This document shows positions 38,497-47,031 of a DNA stretch of 64,000 nt, piece after piece. Made by a program: the position numbers and the translations under genes. The notes beneath the pieces were generated by a model. It searched no databases and was not told the DNA's origin. It was given only the letters and a program-made list of their open reading frames with translations. Location of the stretch: contig NZ_LMVM01000012.1 in the NCBI RefSeq assembly GCF_002287175.1, forward strand, positions 62,001-126,000. Reading direction: 5' to 3'. Source of the DNA: Methanobacterium bryantii. Its GTDB lineage: Archaea > Methanobacteriota > Methanobacteria > Methanobacteriales > Methanobacteriaceae. Positions within the stretch are counted from its first letter, which is position 1, and every line of letters begins with the position of its first letter.

Positions 38497-38895
38497 CTAT
38501 AATCCTCTAATCCACAGTGTTATATATCCTATTTTAGGTATAATCAGGGGTTGTCCGCCTATATCCACAACCTTCGAGATCACCTGGTCTGGGAATTGTA
38601 CTGGATACGGGTCGGCTGTTGGATTGTTATCTCCCTTTGTTATGAGATACGTGCTTCCATTAGACGTTTTGTATATCTCTTTCACTCTGTGAATTACAGG
38701 TTCTGGAAACCACGTTGCATGATAAACAACTATATCTCCTACCTGGACGCTGCTTGGGTTTTGATCTACTACGACTATGTCTCCCCTGTACATTACGGGT
38801 TCCATACTTCCTGAGACAACAACATTCATATGCTGCGCTATGATCACTCCTGCGAGTATAATTACAATGTAAGTTGCTATTTCTTTATAATTCAC
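38497..38895 (-). CDS. Signal peptidase I, archaeal type, copy 1
   Basis: Membrane-bound S26 peptidase that removes Sec signal peptides. One N-terminal helix (IATYIVIILAGVIIAQHM) is followed by the catalytic serine in VSGSMEPVMYRGD near 30 and the histidine in PVIHRVKEIY near 70; archaeal enzymes use Ser-His, with an acidic residue in ITKGDNNPTADP near 92. 132 aa, compact form. GTG start after AAAGGTGA. Nearly identical in layout to copy 2 just upstream (tandem duplication). Confidence 0.9.
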   Translation of the reverse strand: MNYKEIATYIVIILAGVIIAQHMNVVVSGSMEPVMYRGDIVVVDQNPSSVQVGDIVVYHATWFPEPVIHRVKEIYKTSNGSTYLITKGDNNPTADPYPVQFPDQVISKVVDIGGQPLIIPKIGYITLWIRGL

Positions 38896-38998
38896 TTTTT
38901 CACCTTTATTAAGGGCATCATAGCTTAATTTAAAATATATTTAAGAAATTAAGCCTTAATTGAACATTGGCAATAAAAGAAATTGCCAGTTGATTTTA

Positions 38999-39397
38999 TT
39001 ATAATCCTTTAATCCACAGAGATATATAACCTATTTTAGGTATAATAAGAGGTTGACCATTTATAGATACAACTTTTGAAACTACCTGATCGGGGTATTG
39101 TACTGGATATGGATCAGCTACCTGGTTGTTATCTCCCTTCATTATAAGGTACGTGCTTCCATTAGATGTTTTATATATCTCTTTAACTCTATGGATTACA
39201 TCTTCATTAATCCATGTTGCCTTGTAGACTACTATATCTCCTACCTGAACGCTGCTTGGATTTTTATCGACTATAACTATGTCTCCCCTGTACATTACGG
39301 GTTCCATACTTCCTGAGACAACAACGTTCATGTGCTGCGCTACAACTATTCCAATGAGTATGATTACGATATAAGTTGCTATTTCTTTAAGATCCAC
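38999..39397 (-). CDS. Signal peptidase I, archaeal type, copy 2
   Basis: Paralogue of copy 1 with the same length, catalytic VSGSMEPVMYRGD, histidine in DVIHRVKEIY and MKGDNNQVADP. The two differ mainly around WFPEPV/WINEDV and in scattered conservative positions. GTG start after GGGAGAAA. The 103-bp spacer and the text following each stop (GCAAT.. AAATTGCCAGTTGATTTT) are also duplicated, so the unit copied included flanking DNA. Signal peptidase duplicates may specialise in different substrates. Confidence 0.9.
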   Translation of the reverse strand: MDLKEIATYIVIILIGIVVAQHMNVVVSGSMEPVMYRGDIVIVDKNPSSVQVGDIVVYKATWINEDVIHRVKEIYKTSNGSTYLIMKGDNNQVADPYPVQYPDQVVSKVVSINGQPLIIPKIGYISLWIKGL

Positions 39398-39605
39398 TTT
39401 CTCCCTCTATTAAGGATTTTGTCTAAATTTATGGACTTTAAATGATTTATAGATTTGCCCAAATATTATTTTTTAATATTATGTGATTTATTAAGTCAAG
39501 TAACATAAAATTACTGGGCCTGTGATTTTAGGCAGATTATATTCAAATTAAAGCATGAAAATTGGATTTAAAAAGGAAAGATAAAGAACTAAACGTTTAT
39601 CATAA

Positions 39606-41261
39606 TTACCTTAAAACAGCTCCTTTATCTGCAGAACTTGCCATCTTTCTGTACCTTGAAAGCCAGCCTTTAACCTTTTTATCGGGCATTACTACATTTT
39701 CAAGTCTCTTTTTAAGTTCTTCGTCTTCAACTTCGGTTTCGAGAATTCCGTTATTCATATCTATTTTTATAATGTCTCCATCTTTTAGGGCAGCTATTGG
39801 CCCTTTTTCCATAGCTTCAGGAGATATATGTCCGATACAAGGCCCTCTTGTCCCGCCGGAGAATCTTCCATCGGTTATAAGCGCAACTGTTTTTAGCCCC
39901 ATGCCGGATATGGCAGAAGTTGGGTTCAGCATTTCACGCATTCCAGGGCCGCCCTTTGGTCCTTCGTATCTTATTACAACTACGTCCCCTTCTTTGATTT
40001 CATGGTTAAAAATTGCATTAACACACTCGTCTTCACCGTCAAAGACTTTTGCTGGGCCGGTGTGTACTTTCATATCTTCATTTACACCTGCTACTTTAAC
40101 TACAGATCCCCTTGGAGCTAAGTTGCCTTTTAATATTGCAAGTCCTCCCGCTTTACTGTAAGGATTACTTAATGGCCTTATAACTTCATCATCTGCAACT
40201 TCTGCATCTTTAATATTTTCGCCAAGGGTTTTTCCAGTACATGTTAGAGTATCCTGGTTTATTTTGTCTTCAATTACCTTTAAAACCGCAGGTATTCCTC
40301 CAGCATTATCTAAATCCAACAGGCTGTGAACTCCTGATGGGCGCAGTTTGGTTATGTGTGGAATTTTTTTACTAAATTCATCAAATGAATCAATGGTTAT
40401 GTTAACTCCTTTATCTTCAAGTTCGCTTGCTATTGCAGGAATGTGCAAAGTAGTATTTGATGATCCTCCAAGTGCAAGATCAGCTGCTATAGCATTTTCA
40501 AATGCTTCCTGAGTCATTATTTTAGATGGAGTTATATTTTTATCCAGCAGTTCTATTATTTTGGCTCCAGATTGGCGTGCTATTTGTCTTTTTTTAGCGT
40601 CAACAGCATGGGCTGTTGCGCAGTATGGTAAACTCATTCCTAATACTTCTGTTATGCATGCCATTGTGTTTGCAGTGAAAAGACCGGCACATGAACCTGC
40701 TCCAGGGCATGCACATCTTTCAAGCTCGTCAAGTTCTTCTTCTGTCATTTTGCCTGATGATACTGCTCCAACACCTTCAGAAACAGATATGAAATCTACT
40801 GGTTTACCTTTAAACTCACCAGGTTTCATAGGTCCTCCTGTAACGACAATTGAAGGTATATCCAGCCTTGCTGCAGCCATTAACATTCCAGGAACTACTT
40901 TATCGCATGTTGGGATTAATACAAGCGCATCCATCTGGTGGGCCTGTGCCATACTTTCTACTGTATCTGCTATTATCTCCCTTGAAGCAAGGGAATATTT
41001 CATTCCTTCATGACCCATTGATATGCCGTCGCAAATGGCCATTGTATTAAATTCGAAAGGTACTCCACCTGCTTCGCTTATCCCCTGTTTAACTGCATCC
41101 GTTACTTCATTAAGGTGAATGTGTCCAGGTACTATGCTGGTAAAACTATTTGCAACACCTATAAATGGCTTGTTCATTTCTTCATCTGTTACTCCGCATG
41201 CTCTAAGTAAAGATCTATGGGGAGCTTTTTGTAATCCTTTTTTAATAGCATCGCTTCTCAT
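39606..41261 (-). CDS. ilvD: Dihydroxy-acid dehydratase
   Basis: Fe-S dependent dehydratase, third step of branched-chain amino acid synthesis. Fe-S ligands and the active region are in IPTCDKVVPGMLMAA near 118 and CPGAGSCAGLFTANTMACI near 188; the C-terminal ITDGRFSGGTRGPCIGHISPEA is near 465. 551 aa, full length. GGTGATTCA precedes the ATG. Not linked to the ilvBNC cluster. Confidence 0.97.
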   Translation of the reverse strand: MRSDAIKKGLQKAPHRSLLRACGVTDEEMNKPFIGVANSFTSIVPGHIHLNEVTDAVKQGISEAGGVPFEFNTMAICDGISMGHEGMKYSLASREIIADTVESMAQAHQMDALVLIPTCDKVVPGMLMAAARLDIPSIVVTGGPMKPGEFKGKPVDFISVSEGVGAVSSGKMTEEELDELERCACPGAGSCAGLFTANTMACITEVLGMSLPYCATAHAVDAKKRQIARQSGAKIIELLDKNITPSKIMTQEAFENAIAADLALGGSSNTTLHIPAIASELEDKGVNITIDSFDEFSKKIPHITKLRPSGVHSLLDLDNAGGIPAVLKVIEDKINQDTLTCTGKTLGENIKDAEVADDEVIRPLSNPYSKAGGLAILKGNLAPRGSVVKVAGVNEDMKVHTGPAKVFDGEDECVNAIFNHEIKEGDVVVIRYEGPKGGPGMREMLNPTSAISGMGLKTVALITDGRFSGGTRGPCIGHISPEAMEKGPIAALKDGDIIKIDMNNGILETEVEDEELKKRLENVVMPDKKVKGWLSRYRKMASSADKGAVLR

Positions 41262-41626
41262 TGAATCACCCTAAAACTTCTATTTAAGATATATTTTACA
41301 AATAATACTGACTTAATCCTATTTAAACGGTTATTTTTGATTAATAGAATTAGTGTATTAATATCTTTAGATATAATCATATTAATTTCTTTTTATGTAT
41401 TATAAATGTACTGTATTCTATTTTTATGGATATAAAATGATCCTATGTCAAATTTCTAGTTATCATTTGCAATTTGATTTGATGTTTAAATGCACATGGC
41501 AGTATATTCTAGTTTATATGTATTTTATAAGTACAAGTTCTGGTGGGATTCAGCAGGTTAGACAGGTTATAATGTCGCGTTTGATTTGAAGTTCATTACT
41601 TATAGATCAAAAAACAGAGTATTAGT
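41262..41626. other. Intergenic region between divergent ilvD and MgtC-like gene
   Basis: No credible gene. A 64-codon frame at 41395 has biased Tyr/Phe-rich composition and no ribosome site, so I do not call it. The ilvD promoter lies at the left; no hairpin array is present here. Confidence 0.5.
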
Positions 41627-42868
41627 ATGCATATAGATATCGTCTTAAAATTTTTAATTGCTTTAGCAATTGGGGCGTTAATTGGGATTGAAAGGGAACG
41701 AAAACAGGTAAATAAAAATGAATTTGCAGGTATCAGGACATTTATCTTAATTGCACTCATGGGAATACTTTCAGTGTATATAAATGAATTTTATCCTAAT
41801 TTTTTAGCTATATCTTTTTTAGGTTTAATCGTGCTTGTAGGATTAAGTTACATGGTAAGCACGCGGGAAACTGGAGACATTGGTATTACAACTGAGGTTG
41901 TAGCTCTCCTTACTTTTATTTTGGGGGCATTGTGCTATACAGATGATGGAATAAGGATAGCTCCAATATTTGCAATTATAATAACGGGTTTGCTTGCGGC
42001 AAAATCATATATACATAAATTTGTAAGGAAAATAAGTGAAAAAGAGTTAATAAATACCCTGAAATTTCTTATAATTGCATTTGTGATTCTCCCATTACTT
42101 CCTGATCAGACGATGGGGCCTTTAGATGTATTCAATCCTTATCAAATCTGGCTTGTAGTTGTTTTTATTTCAGCAATAAGTTATGCAGGATACATAATGA
42201 TGAAATTAGTTGGGGCAGAAAGGGGATTAGGATTAACAGGAATCGTTGGAGGACTGGTATCAAGTACTGCAGTTGCAACGGCAATGGCATCAAGGGTTAA
42301 AGAAAACGAATTTATCATAAGGGCAGCAGTATTTGCAACGGTTGTAGCTAGTTCTATGATGTTTTTAAGGATTCTTTTTGAAGTACTGGTTATAAATCCT
42401 GATCTTGTATCGCTTCTTATGGTTCCAATGTTGAGCATGGGAATTTTAGGGATTGTGCTCGGAGTACTGGCATGGAAGGCCACAAAGGTTAAGGAAGTGG
42501 GGGAAGAAATCAAATTTAAAAACCCCTTTTCCCTTAGACCTGCACTCCTATTTGGAGTTCTATTTTTAATCATTCTTTTCATGTCGAAAATTGCAGATAT
42601 CTATTTTGGAAGCAGCGGCCTTTATGTGGCAAGTATTATATCTGGCGTCGCTGATGTTGACGCTATAACCATAAGTATGGCGCTTCTTGCAAAGAATACC
42701 ATCTCACAGGATGTAGCAGTAACGGCCATAACCATTGCAGCTATTTCTAACACTGTAATGAAATTTGGAATAGCTTTATTTATTGGTACAAGGCGCTTTG
42801 GACAAATAATAGGCGTAATTTTTGCTGCAATCATTACAACTGGACTTATTGCAGTCTTCTTTATTTAA
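41627..42868 (+). CDS. MgtC/SapB-DUF4010 membrane protein
   Basis: A 413-residue membrane protein with about 12 helices. The N-terminal third carries the MgtC signature ALAIGALIGIERERKQ near residue 12 and GIRTFILIALMG near 33. The remaining two thirds match the DUF4010 block (VGGLVSSTAVATAMASRVKE near 208; SGVADVDAITISMA near 342). Such fusions are common in archaea; transport is presumed but the substrate is unknown. The ribosome site is weak. Confidence 0.88.
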   Translation: MHIDIVLKFLIALAIGALIGIERERKQVNKNEFAGIRTFILIALMGILSVYINEFYPNFLAISFLGLIVLVGLSYMVSTRETGDIGITTEVVALLTFILGALCYTDDGIRIAPIFAIIITGLLAAKSYIHKFVRKISEKELINTLKFLIIAFVILPLLPDQTMGPLDVFNPYQIWLVVVFISAISYAGYIMMKLVGAERGLGLTGIVGGLVSSTAVATAMASRVKENEFIIRAAVFATVVASSMMFLRILFEVLVINPDLVSLLMVPMLSMGILGIVLGVLAWKATKVKEVGEEIKFKNPFSLRPALLFGVLFLIILFMSKIADIYFGSSGLYVASIISGVADVDAITISMALLAKNTISQDVAVTAITIAAISNTVMKFGIALFIGTRRFGQIIGVIFAAIITTGLIAVFFI

Positions 42869-43079
42869 ATAGATATTTTCCTTTTAAGTAGCACGATTGT
42901 TTAATTTTTATAATCAAAAATATTCACTAAAGTGATCCAATAAAAATTTAAATACTCTAAACCTAAAGTTTAATGACAAATATAAAATTCATTTAATTGA
43001 AATAAATAGTATCAAGCAAAATTATTGATTTTAAAGTTTAGAATCATTTTATAAATTATTTCAGTTTACAGGTGAGAAA

Positions 43080-44912
43080 ATGAGGATACTTTTGATTCAC
43101 TCTGATTACTTAAGATATAAAACAAAGTCCAAAACAAAGATAGCGGAAAAAATAGATGATGAAAAGAAAGGCGGCGAATTTGACAACGCTTTAGTGGTTT
43201 TTACTGCAGTTGAAAGGGAAGATGAAAAAGATGCAGATGCAATAATTGAAAGTGCTGTATCTGAAATAATGAACGTTTCAAGCCAGGTAAAACCTGATAA
43301 TGTGATTGTATACCCTTATGCCCATTTAAGTTCATCTTTGAGCTCTCCAGATGCTGCAAAGAATATTTTAAAGGGTATGGAGTCTAAATTAAATGAAGAA
43401 GGGGTTTCAGCCTCTAGGATTCCATTCGGCTGGTACAAATCATTTGAAATCTCATGTAAAGGACACCCATTATCTGAACTTTCAAGAACCATAACTGTAA
43501 AACCTAAAGAAGAAGAAAAAGCGGAGGAAGAGCCTTCAAAATGGTACATTTTAAATAAAGGAGAACTTTCAGACCCTGAAGGGTATGAATATGAAAACGA
43601 GGATCTCAGAAAATTGATGATGTACGAACTGGGTAAAATGGAGTCTTCTGGTGAAGAACCACCTCACGTTAAATTAATGCGTGAGAAGGGGCTTTCAGAC
43701 TATGAACCATCTGCGGATGTCGGTCATTTACGCTGGTATCCTAAAGGAAGATTAATCCGTGACCTTCTTTCAGATTACGTTTACAATCTTGTAACTGAAT
43801 ATGGGGCTATGCCTGTTGAAACTCCAATAATGTACGACCTTGCAGACGAAGCAATACGCACACACGCAGATAAATTTGGAGAAAGGCAGTACAGGATGGG
43901 TACTAAAAAAGAGCTCATGTTAAGATTCGCGTGCTGCTTCGGAGCATTTAGAATACTTTCAGACTCATTTTTAACCTGGAAAAATCTTCCAGTCGGGCTT
44001 TACGAGCTTTCAACATACAGTTTTAGATTAGAGAAAAGAGGGGAAGTTGTAGGTCTTAAGAGACTTAGAGGGTTTACCATGCCTGATTTCCACTCTGTAT
44101 GCAGGGATATACCTCAGTCTATGGAAGAATTTGAAAGGCAAATTGATATGTGCATGCAGACTGGGGATGACCTTAATGTAAACTATGAAGTTATTTTCAG
44201 GGCAACACAGGACTTTTTCGATGAAAATAAGGAATGGATGTATAAAGCGGCAGAAAAGGTTGGAAAACCAATGCTTCTTGAAATTTTACCAAGACGTAAA
44301 CATTACTGGATATCCAAAATGGACTTTGCAGCTATTGACTACCTTGGAAGACCTATAGAAAACCCTACAATACAGATAGATGTTGAAAGTGCTGAAAGAT
44401 TTGATATAAACTACATCAATGAAAAAGAAGAGGAAGAATATCCTATAATCATCCACTGCAGCCCAACAGGAAGTATAGAACGTGTTATAGGCAGCTTACT
44501 TGAAAAAACTGCCATTGAACTTAGAGAAAACCCTAAAAAAATGCCGATGCTGCCTGTATGGCTTTCACCAATTCAGGTGAGGGTGATCCCAATTGCTGAA
44601 AGGCATTTCGATTTCGCCCTTTCACTTGCCGAATACTTGAAAGACAGCAATATAAGGGTTGATGTTGATGAAAGGTCTGAAACAGTAGGTAAAAAGATAA
44701 GAAATGCTGGAAAAGAATGGGTTCCATATACTATCGTAATTGGGGATAATGAACTTGAAAAAGACCAGTTTACTGTAAATATCCGTGAAACCAATGAAAA
44801 AGTATCGATGGATAAGGATGAGTTAATTGCGAGAATCCACGATGAAATTAAGGGAATGCCGTTTAGAAAGCTGCCATTACCTTTAAAGCTTTCAAAGAGA
44901 GTTAATTTTTAA
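43080..44912 (+). CDS. thrS: Threonyl-tRNA synthetase, archaeal type
   Basis: Class II synthetase. Archaeal ThrS has an N-terminal D-aminoacyl-deacylase-like editing domain (about 1-140, MRILLIHSDYLRYKTKSKTK...), followed by the catalytic core (MLRFACCFGAFRILSD near 280 with a candidate zinc cysteine, HCSPTGSIERVIGSLLE near 460) and the C-terminal anticodon domain (VDVDERSETVGKKIRNA near 520). 610 aa, full length. ACAGGTGAG precedes the ATG. Monocistronic. Confidence 0.97.
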   Translation: MRILLIHSDYLRYKTKSKTKIAEKIDDEKKGGEFDNALVVFTAVEREDEKDADAIIESAVSEIMNVSSQVKPDNVIVYPYAHLSSSLSSPDAAKNILKGMESKLNEEGVSASRIPFGWYKSFEISCKGHPLSELSRTITVKPKEEEKAEEEPSKWYILNKGELSDPEGYEYENEDLRKLMMYELGKMESSGEEPPHVKLMREKGLSDYEPSADVGHLRWYPKGRLIRDLLSDYVYNLVTEYGAMPVETPIMYDLADEAIRTHADKFGERQYRMGTKKELMLRFACCFGAFRILSDSFLTWKNLPVGLYELSTYSFRLEKRGEVVGLKRLRGFTMPDFHSVCRDIPQSMEEFERQIDMCMQTGDDLNVNYEVIFRATQDFFDENKEWMYKAAEKVGKPMLLEILPRRKHYWISKMDFAAIDYLGRPIENPTIQIDVESAERFDINYINEKEEEEYPIIIHCSPTGSIERVIGSLLEKTAIELRENPKKMPMLPVWLSPIQVRVIPIAERHFDFALSLAEYLKDSNIRVDVDERSETVGKKIRNAGKEWVPYTIVIGDNELEKDQFTVNIRETNEKVSMDKDELIARIHDEIKGMPFRKLPLPLKLSKRVNF

Positions 44913-44925
44913 TTAACTCTATTAA

Positions 44926-45147
44926 TTATTCTTCTTTTTCTATTCTTTCAATGGTTATCTGTGTTTGGGAACCAATTATGCCATCAGTAACAATTTTTTT
45001 AGCACTCTGAAACTGTATGACTGCATCACGGGTTTTTTCTCCAAAAATACCATCTTCTTCTCCAGCTTTATAACCATGAGCATTTAACCAGTGCTGTATA
45101 TCTTTTACCTGTCTTCCGGTGTCTCCTTCTTTTAATATATGTTTCAT
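44926..45147 (-). CDS. Small peptidoglycan-binding-like domain protein
   Basis: A single PG_binding_1-like domain in 73 residues: LKEGDTGRQVKDIQHWLNAHGY, then EDGIFGEKTRDAVIQFQSAKKIVTDGIIG with the repeated D-G-I/IxG pattern. No signal peptide is present, so it may act inside the cell or depend on another export route. It probably binds pseudomurein or another glycan. AAGGAGTG sets the ATG at 45147. Convergent with thrS. Confidence 0.82.
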   Translation of the reverse strand: MKHILKEGDTGRQVKDIQHWLNAHGYKAGEEDGIFGEKTRDAVIQFQSAKKIVTDGIIGSQTQITIERIEKEE

Positions 45148-45156
45148 ATTTAACAC

Positions 45157-45508
45157 TCCTTAAAATCTGATCTTTATGTGTTATTTTATAATTGAAAATT
45201 AATAAAATTATACTCTTTTTTAATAAATAATCTCGTGAGGATAATTATTTCTAAGCATTATAATTTTTTATTATGATAATTTTTGAAGGATAGGTGTTTA
45301 AAAGCGGCTATTTTCAAGTTAATTAGCGTATATGGAAATAGTTATGTTCTATTAACTTTTGGAGTATCACTAAATTTACCATAAGTCCATAATGTATTCT
45401 ATTTTTTAAGTAAATCCTGATTAATTTCGTTATATCTTCATTCATTTAGAAAGCTTTAAAAATTATAAGTTATAACTTAAAATTTAGAAGTACAAAGGAG
45501 AAAATTTT
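45157..45508. other. Intergenic region with AAGTTATAACTT upstream of segA
   Basis: A gap of about 350 bases with no gene. TAAGTTATAACTTA, a 14-bp perfect palindrome, lies at 45466-45479, ending 29 bases before the segA ATG. The same core occurs downstream of segB and at 17.3, 18.1 and 58.7 kb. The position fits an operator or partition-site for the SegA/SegB pair. Confidence 0.6.
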
Positions 45509-46285
45509 ATGGGCGAAACAATTGCAATACTTAATCAAAAAGGCGGTTGTGGTAAAACAACCACTGCAGTTAATTTATCAACAGCTTTAGCACTTAATAA
45601 TAAAAGAGTTTTATTAATAGATATTGATCCGCAGGGTAATGCCACAACAAGCTTTGGAATACCTAAAAGTGAGATTGAAAAAACTATCTACACCACATTA
45701 ACCGGAAAAAACCCCGTAGAAGAAGCAATCATCCCAACAGGAATCGACAGACTGGATCTTGTTGCAAGTAATATAGCACTAAGCGGTGCAGAAATTGAAT
45801 TAAGCGGTGAAATAGGGTTTCATTCAATATTAAATGAACGCTTAGAAAATATTAAAGACTCTTATGACTATATCTTGATTGATGTTCCTCCATCCCTAGG
45901 GGTACTTACCATAAATTCGTTGGTGGCATCTGACAGTGTAATAATCCCAATTCAGGCAGAATTTTACGCACTTGAAGGAATGGCAGACCTTATGGAGGCT
46001 ATGAAACTTGTAGGAAACCGTTTAAACAGCCCATGTAATATAAAAGGTATTTTACTTACTTTATATGATTCCAGAACAAGGCTTGGAAGAGATGTGTATG
46101 AAAACGTTAAAGAATACTTTGGAGAGAAAGAATACATCTTTGAAATCAGTATTCCTCGAAATGTTAAACTGGCAGAAGCCCCAAGCCATGGAAAACCCGG
46201 TGTTCTTTACGATGAAGAATGTAAGGGTTCAGAGGCATATATGGAACTTGCAGAAGAAATAATTGCTATGGAGGCTGCAAAATGA
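45509..46285 (+). CDS. ParA/SegA-family chromosome partition ATPase
   Basis: Deviant-Walker ATPase of the Soj/ParA/SegA family, which moves DNA to daughter cells. Walker A' is LNQKGGCGKTTTAVNL near residue 8; Walker B is LIDIDPQGNATTSFG near 38; YILIDVPPSLGVLTIN near 117 is the switch region. 258 aa, normal. AAAGGAG precedes the ATG. The downstream gene overlaps by 4 bp (ATGA), giving a tight two-gene unit. Upstream palindromes are candidate binding sites. Confidence 0.93.
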   Translation: MGETIAILNQKGGCGKTTTAVNLSTALALNNKRVLLIDIDPQGNATTSFGIPKSEIEKTIYTTLTGKNPVEEAIIPTGIDRLDLVASNIALSGAEIELSGEIGFHSILNERLENIKDSYDYILIDVPPSLGVLTINSLVASDSVIIPIQAEFYALEGMADLMEAMKLVGNRLNSPCNIKGILLTLYDSRTRLGRDVYENVKEYFGEKEYIFEISIPRNVKLAEAPSHGKPGVLYDEECKGSEAYMELAEEIIAMEAAK

Positions 46286-46653
46286 CTAAATCTGATAAAA
46301 AACAGGGCGGAGCACTTGGACGAGGGTTAGATGCATTGATCAGTAAAGAGTATGTTAAGGATTCTGAAACTGAAACTGTTAAAGAAGAAATCGTCGCAAA
46401 AGAACCAGTGGAAAGTATAGAAGAGTCTGCTGAAGTAAATGTGATCCACCAGAAAATAATAGATGCAATTTTAGAAGATGTTCAGAAGAATCCTCGAGTT
46501 TCATTTTGGTCTGCTAGAACTGCCGCAGTGTTGAGGTTTTTAAGGAAAACAGAACCTGAGTTCAGCATCAGCAGTGAAGCATCACTTTTAATGGAAGAAG
46601 CGGTAAAGGAAAAATATCCTGAAATCTGGGAAATGTTTGAAGAGCACCTCTAA
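46282..46653 (+). CDS. SegB/ParB-like partition partner
   Basis: A 123-residue protein. The N-terminus QGGALGRGLDALISKE is the ParB-type motif known to contact ParA. A low-complexity acidic linker (about 25-55) leads to a compact C-terminal part, RVSFWSARTAAVLRFLRKTEPEF and SLLMEEAVKEKYPEIWEMFEE, likely helical and possibly DNA-binding. It lacks the ParB nuclease-fold CTPase core (no GERRxRA-like motif), so it is a minimal partner as in archaeal SegAB. Overlap with segA implies coupling. Confidence 0.75.
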   Translation: MTKSDKKQGGALGRGLDALISKEYVKDSETETVKEEIVAKEPVESIEESAEVNVIHQKIIDAILEDVQKNPRVSFWSARTAAVLRFLRKTEPEFSISSEASLLMEEAVKEKYPEIWEMFEEHL

Positions 46654-46697
46654 ACCATGAAAATCAATGATTTTTTCTATTTTTATTAAATTTTTAA

Positions 46698-46723
46698 CAC
46701 CCCAAGTTGAAGAGTTTGGGGTG
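46698..46723 (+). terminator. Hairpin after the segAB pair
   Basis: CACCCCAA and TTGGGGTG form an 8-bp GC-rich stem with a 10-base loop 45 bases after the segB stop. It is flanked by a T-rich stretch on the 5' side, so it could terminate transcription; it is unlike the 3-nt-loop family. Confidence 0.55.
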
Positions 46724-46800
46724 CTAGATTAGATCGATCCTGTACAAATCATATAATTTTATGGCAAGATTTGAAGATCATTTTCTACTATACTGGTTAT

Positions 46801-46863
46801 CACTTATAAGTGATTAGGTATAAGTTGTAAGATTTAACTTATAACTTCAAAGTTATAACTTAT
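46801..46863. repeat. Cluster of palindromes CACTTATAAGTG and AAGTTATAACTT
   Basis: CACTTATAAGTG (46801-46812) and AAGTTATAACTT (46850-46861) are perfect 12-bp palindromes, with TTAACTTATAACTT between them (about 46834-46847) and GTTATAACTTAT at 46852-46863. They lie 150-210 bases after segB, in a gene-free stretch of 378 bases before the radical SAM gene's 3' end. Nearby TAACGCTCATGTG (around 46906) matches 12 bases of the 12.1 kb region. Confidence 0.65.
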
Positions 46864-47031
46864 ACTCAAACTGAAATTAAGGGTGGGGATGTGGTAACGA
46901 AAAATTAACGCTCATGTGCCGGGTTTATACTTCATATTATACTGGTTAATTTAAGTTGAACTTGTTTTAAAAAATTCTATTTTACATAGATAATTCAAAT
47001 AGTAATATTTGCACAATACTCCGAGCGAAAA

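Noticed and set aside
38999..39397. Assembly duplication of the signal peptidase gene
   Set aside because: The two copies differ at many positions, so a simple assembly artefact is unlikely.
41395..41589. 64-codon frame between ilvD and the MgtC-like gene
   Set aside because: Tyr/Phe-rich, no ribosome site, no recognisable domain, likely chance in AT-rich DNA.
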